Below are positions 5,734-7,144 of a stretch of DNA of 7,144 nucleotides, one piece after another. The notes beneath the pieces are model-generated. The model searched no databases. It saw only the letters and a program-made list of their open reading frames with translations, and was not told where the DNA came from. Origin of the DNA: Candidatus Woesearchaeota archaeon (GTDB lineage Archaea; Nanobdellota; Nanobdellia; Woesearchaeales; GW2011-AR9); NCBI GenBank assembly GCA_016213985.1, contig JACRPJ010000011.1, forward strand, positions 1 through 7,144, in the 5' to 3' direction. The first letter of the stretch is position 1. Every line of letters begins with the position of its first letter. Both the position numbers and the translations under genes were made by a program.

Positions 5734-5799
5734 AATCTGAGGAAAGCATAATGATTAAGACCAGTGAATCGAAGTCTGAATCTTTTCTTTGGTGTGGAC
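5734..5799 (+). other. 66-nt rRNA intron 16 (E. coli about 1363/1364)
   Basis: Only 16 nt of exon separate it from intron 15. Central helix TCAT 5728-5731 with GTGG 5794-5797 (two G-U). Bulges CA|A (5732-5734) and AC|T (5798-5800). Inner helix 5735-5746 with 5782-5793, one T-T mismatch. Removal gives CGCTTGTCATCA|TCCAGCGGCGAATACG, the consensus length. Confidence 0.78.
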
Positions 5800-5924
5800 T
5801 CCAGCGGCGAATACGTTCCTGCTCCTTGCACACACTGCCCGTCAAGCCATCCGAGTGGATATTTGGCGAGCTTCTGGTTCTTGCCAGGATCAAGCCAAAT
5901 TTCTGTGAGGAGGGCTAAGTCGTA

Positions 5925-6061
5925 AGTTAGTGAGATGGGCAATAAGATGTTGGGTTCGAAAAACCAATAAATGACTTATTAGTGCATTCAATTACTCCTT
6001 AGAACACAATCTTTAAACAGGCAAAGGAAGTTATCCAGACTATCATCTCACAAATCGATAA
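5925..6061 (+). other. 137-nt rRNA intron 17 (E. coli 1499/1500)
   Basis: Central helix GTCG 5919-5922 with CGAT 6056-6059 (one G-U). Bulges TA|A (5923-5925) and AA|A (6060-6062). Inner helix includes GTGAGATG/CATCTCAC (5930-5937/6044-6051). Removal joins GTCGTA to ACAA. An internal arm AATAAG/CTTATT encloses TTGG-GTTCGAAAAA-CCAA, which resembles a tRNA T-arm. No ORF. Confidence 0.83.
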
Positions 6062-6063
6062 AC

Positions 6064-6107
6064 AAAATATCAGCAGAGGTAAACAAACTTCGCTGATGTT
6101 TGACGAA
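6064..6107 (+). other. 44-nt rRNA intron 18 (E. coli 1501/1502), after a 2-nt exon
   Basis: Removal of introns 17 and 18 gives GTCGTA|AC|AAGGTAGCC, the exact consensus. Central helix CGT(A) 5921-5924 with (G)ACG 6102-6105 has one A-G mismatch and forms only after intron 17 is gone. Bulges AC|A (6062-6064) and AA|A (6106-6108). The inner helix of 10 bp (6065-6074 with 6092-6101) starts right at the bulge. Confidence 0.78.
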
Positions 6108-6164
6108 AAGGTAGCCCTACGGGAACACGGGGTTGCCGCAAAGTTTGAAGAAGGAGAGCATAAT

Positions 6165-6229
6165 GGCTCGGCGTTCTATATTCTTCATTTCGGTCTTCTG
6201 ACACGAAACGCAGATATGAACGCCTCGCC
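6165..6229 (+). promoter_or_regulatory. structured leader motif, copy 3
   Basis: Stem GGCGTTC 6170-6176 with GAACGCC 6218-6224, extended by GGC/GCC across a TC/TC loop. Internal loop ATATTCT (6178-6184) faces AGATAT (6212-6217). Upper stem CATTTCG/CGAAACG, one mismatch. ATG 6242 is 12 nt downstream. Confidence 0.7.
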
Positions 6230-6241
6230 TAAATTCCAACC

Positions 6242-6838
6242 ATGAAAATTAAAAATTTTCAATCAAAGATTGGTGGCGAAATTTATTATCTTGTTGGCGC
6301 CTTAGGCGATGGCTGTCTTTCAACTGAATGGACAGTTGTTTACATCCAGAAATGTAAAGAGTGGCTAACAGAAGTAATAATACCACTACTGAACAAATGC
6401 TTTAGCAAAAACTATAAGCCGGAGAATTTGCGTTGGCAAGATGGTGCATGGAGGTTAAAATTCAAAAGCAGAGAAATATGGGAAACCCTAAGCAAATTAA
6501 AGAATCAGATGCCTCCGAATGCAAAAGCAAGGCAATTTTACATTCGGGCTTATTGGGATGCTGAAGGCAGTTGTTCTGTAAATGAAAGGGCGAAGAAAAA
6601 GCCATTCATAAACTTTACACAAAAGAAGAAAGCATCGCTCGATAATCTAAAGATAATGATTAACGGTTTTGGCATCAAAACAGGCGAAGTCCGGCTATCT
6701 GATCCAAAGAAACAAATGTGGCGTTTATGGATAGAAAATCAACGTGGTATAAAAAGATTTTGCCACGTAATTGGTTCTTCTCATCCAGAAAAGAGGATTA
6801 AATTAACAGATTTAAACGATCTCCTTCAAACTCGGTAA
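6242..6838 (+). CDS. LAGLIDADG homing endonuclease (intron-encoded)
   Basis: 198 aa with two LAGLIDADG helices: residues 15-24 (YYLVGALGDG, acidic D23) and 99-109 (FYIRAYWDAEG, with D106 and E108). The spacing of about 80 residues and total length fit a compact monomeric two-domain homing endonuclease. There is no extra DNA-binding domain, unlike the gene at 4616. ATG 6242 is chosen because it follows the leader motif and opens with the same MKIKNFQ and the same GAAAATT-AAA-AATTTTC hairpin as the remnant at 4077. TAA 6836-6838 lies inside the intron, 17 nt before the 3' splice site. It would target the 3' end of 16S DNA, at a site that translation and methylation make invariant. Family call is firm; activity is inferred. 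Confidence 0.9.
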   Translation: MKIKNFQSKIGGEIYYLVGALGDGCLSTEWTVVYIQKCKEWLTEVIIPLLNKCFSKNYKPENLRWQDGAWRLKFKSREIWETLSKLKNQMPPNAKARQFYIRAYWDAEGSCSVNERAKKKPFINFTQKKKASLDNLKIMINGFGIKTGEVRLSDPKKQMWRLWIENQRGIKRFCHVIGSSHPEKRIKLTDLNDLLQTR

Positions 6839-6877
6839 AGGACACCCTGTCCTAAGTGGGGCTGGATCACCTCCTTA

Positions 6878-7091
6878 TATATTTATTTCAATAGAACATC
6901 AGTAGGTTGAAACTGAAACTATGGCGGACATAGGTCTTATCCAATTTGTTAGGACCTATGTAGTCCCTTTAGATCAGTTTCGGCCTGTCAAAGGGTCAAA
7001 AATCTACAGGTCCTTTTATATACATCTATACTCAAAACTTTACAGTGTGCATAGGCAAAACCCAAAACTTGCCAAAATGCATAGAGTTAAG
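6878..7091 (+). other. 16S-tRNA spacer with hairpins
   Basis: Besides the right arm of the 16S processing stem, it holds a long imperfect hairpin (AAACTG 6910-6915 with CAGTTT 6975-6980; CATAGGTC 6929-6936 with GACCTATG 6953-6960) and a second one (TGCAT-A-GGCAA 7048-7058 with TTGCC-AAA-ATGCA 7069-7081). I see no credible coding region; the open frame at 6921-7109 has no family features and runs into the tRNA. Confidence 0.6.
6883..6914 (+). repeat. right arm of the pre-16S processing stem
   Basis: TTATTTCAATA (6883-6893) and GGTTGAAACT (6905-6914) pair with 644-654 and 624-632 in the leader. Together they close a loop around the whole 16S gene. Confidence 0.7.
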
Positions 7092-7103
7092 GGGCCTGTA
7101 GAT
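7002..7103 (+). repeat. 15-bp inverted repeat covering the tRNA 5' end
   Basis: 7002-7016 (ATCTACAGGTCCTTT) pairs with 7089-7103 (AAGGGGCCTGTAGAT) with two G-U pairs. The right arm includes the acceptor strand and part of the D-arm of the tRNA. The hairpin at 7048-7081 sits in the loop. Confidence 0.6.
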
Positions 7104-7144
7104 CAATAGGAGGTCGGAACCGATTCGAAAATCGGTTTCCGTCT
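7092..7144 (+). tRNA. tRNA 5' half, cut by the window end
   Basis: GGGCCTG (7092-7098, acceptor) is followed by TA (positions 8, 9) and a D-arm GATC-AATAGGA-GGTC (7101-7115) with the GG of a D-loop. The start resembles archaeal tRNA-Ala, the tRNA usual in archaeal 16S-23S spacers. What follows is an 8-bp helix (GAACCGAT/ATCGGTTT, 7117-7138) with a TCGAAA loop and not a normal 7-nt anticodon loop, so an anticodon-loop intron is likely. Identity cannot be settled here. Confidence 0.55.

Larger units (their letters stand above)
6127..6855 (+). mobile_element. 729-nt rRNA intron 19 (E. coli 1520/1521) with a LAGLIDADG gene
   Basis: Inserted next to the loop that carries the dimethylated A1518/A1519. 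Central helix GGGA 6121-6124 with TCCT 6850-6853 (one G-U). Bulges AC|A (6125-6127) and AA|G (6854-6856). Inner helix CGGGGT/ACCCTG (6128-6133/6844-6849). Removal gives AGCCCTACG-GGAA-C|GTGGGGCTGG, the normal last helix with its GGAA loop. Confidence 0.9.
688..6877 (+). rRNA. rrs: 16S rRNA with about 19 introns
   Basis: Small-subunit rRNA. The 5' end ATTCCGGTTGATCCTGCCGG and 3' end GGATCACCTCCTTA are archaeal. Supported exons: 688-851, 983-1048, 1157-1206, 1234-1299, 1361-1448, 2316-2331, 2365-2534, 2623-2648, 2697-2767, 2842-2942, 3002-3019, 3825-3975, 4215-4227, 4277 to about 4508, about 5650-5683, 5718-5733, 5800-5924, 6062-6063, 6108-6126 and 6856-6877, in total about 1,450 nt, normal for archaeal 16S. 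Joining them restores GTGCCAGC..GCGGTAATAC, ATTAGATACCC, GAAACTTAA..GGAATTGGC, GTCGTAACAAGG and the GGAA loop of the last helix. The 3' end carries the anti-Shine-Dalgarno CACCTCCTTA. Only the junction near 4508/5650 (helix 42) is unresolved. Exon boundaries come from comparison with the remembered archaeal consensus plus BHB pairing; they were not computed by alignment. Confidence 0.97.

Noticed and set aside
5685..5942. Minus-strand open frames near the 16S 3' domain
   Set aside because: They lie on conserved rRNA helices and small introns with no protein signature.
688..6877. Degenerate 16S pseudogene or group I/II introns
   Set aside because: Exons keep consensus and length, and boundaries fit BHB; no group I core or reverse transcriptase/domain V is seen.
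6921..7109. 62-aa open frame after 16S
   Set aside because: It overlaps the spacer hairpins and the tRNA start, and has no recognisable protein features.

Overview
The window is an archaeal rRNA locus. It is dominated by one 16S rRNA gene on the + strand, from about 688 to 6877, whose roughly 1.45 kb of mature sequence is spread over about 6.2 kb. The 5' end (archaeal TTCCGGTTGATCCTGCCGGA) and the 3' end (GGATCACCTCCTTA) are intact. Conserved 16S blocks follow each other in the right order with almost nothing lost, so this is a functional-looking gene and not a pseudogene. I count 19 insertions of 27 nt to about 1.1 kb. For most of them, the position where the 16S consensus is restored is also a bulge-helix-bulge (BHB) motif: a 4-bp helix between the 5' exon and the 3' end of the intron, flanked by two 3-nt bulges, each cut between nt 2 and 3. 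This is the substrate of the archaeal tRNA splicing endonuclease, so the insertions are archaeal rRNA introns. They sit in the most conserved parts of the rRNA: the 530, 690 and 790 loops, positions near 908 and 1067, 1499-1502 and the 1518/1519 loop. One exon appears to be only 2 nt long.

Layout: 1-90 holds the 3' end of a tRNA, perhaps with a small intron. 92-403 (minus strand) is a nucleoside 2-deoxyribosyltransferase-like gene with an internal deletion. 404-687 is the rRNA promoter and leader. 688-6877 is the 16S gene with its introns. 6878-7091 is the spacer, rich in hairpins, and 7092-7144 is the 5' half of a tRNA cut by the window end.

Four large introns carry homing-endonuclease-like genes of two kinds. 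Introns at 1449-2315 and 3020-3824 carry an N-terminal helix-turn-helix and a C-terminal domain with D-F-V-V...I-E-C, like a PD-(D/E)XK nuclease; the first is broken by a one-base frameshift. Introns near 4509-5650 and at 6127-6855 carry LAGLIDADG proteins. A fifth intron (3976-4214) retains only the start of a LAGLIDADG gene plus its leader. These three LAGLIDADG introns share a structured leader (two stems around a conserved ATATTCT/AGATAA internal loop) and a hairpin at the start codon, although they sit at different 16S sites. Most of the short introns contain pyrimidine/purine hairpins of the CTTTTCTT/AAGAAAAG type, which suggests one spreading family.

The organism is an archaeon with AT-rich, intron-laden RNA genes, possibly a DPANN-type lineage; that placement is inference. 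Introns split the 515F, 785/806, 907/915 and 1492R primer sites, so standard 16S amplicon surveys would probably miss it.
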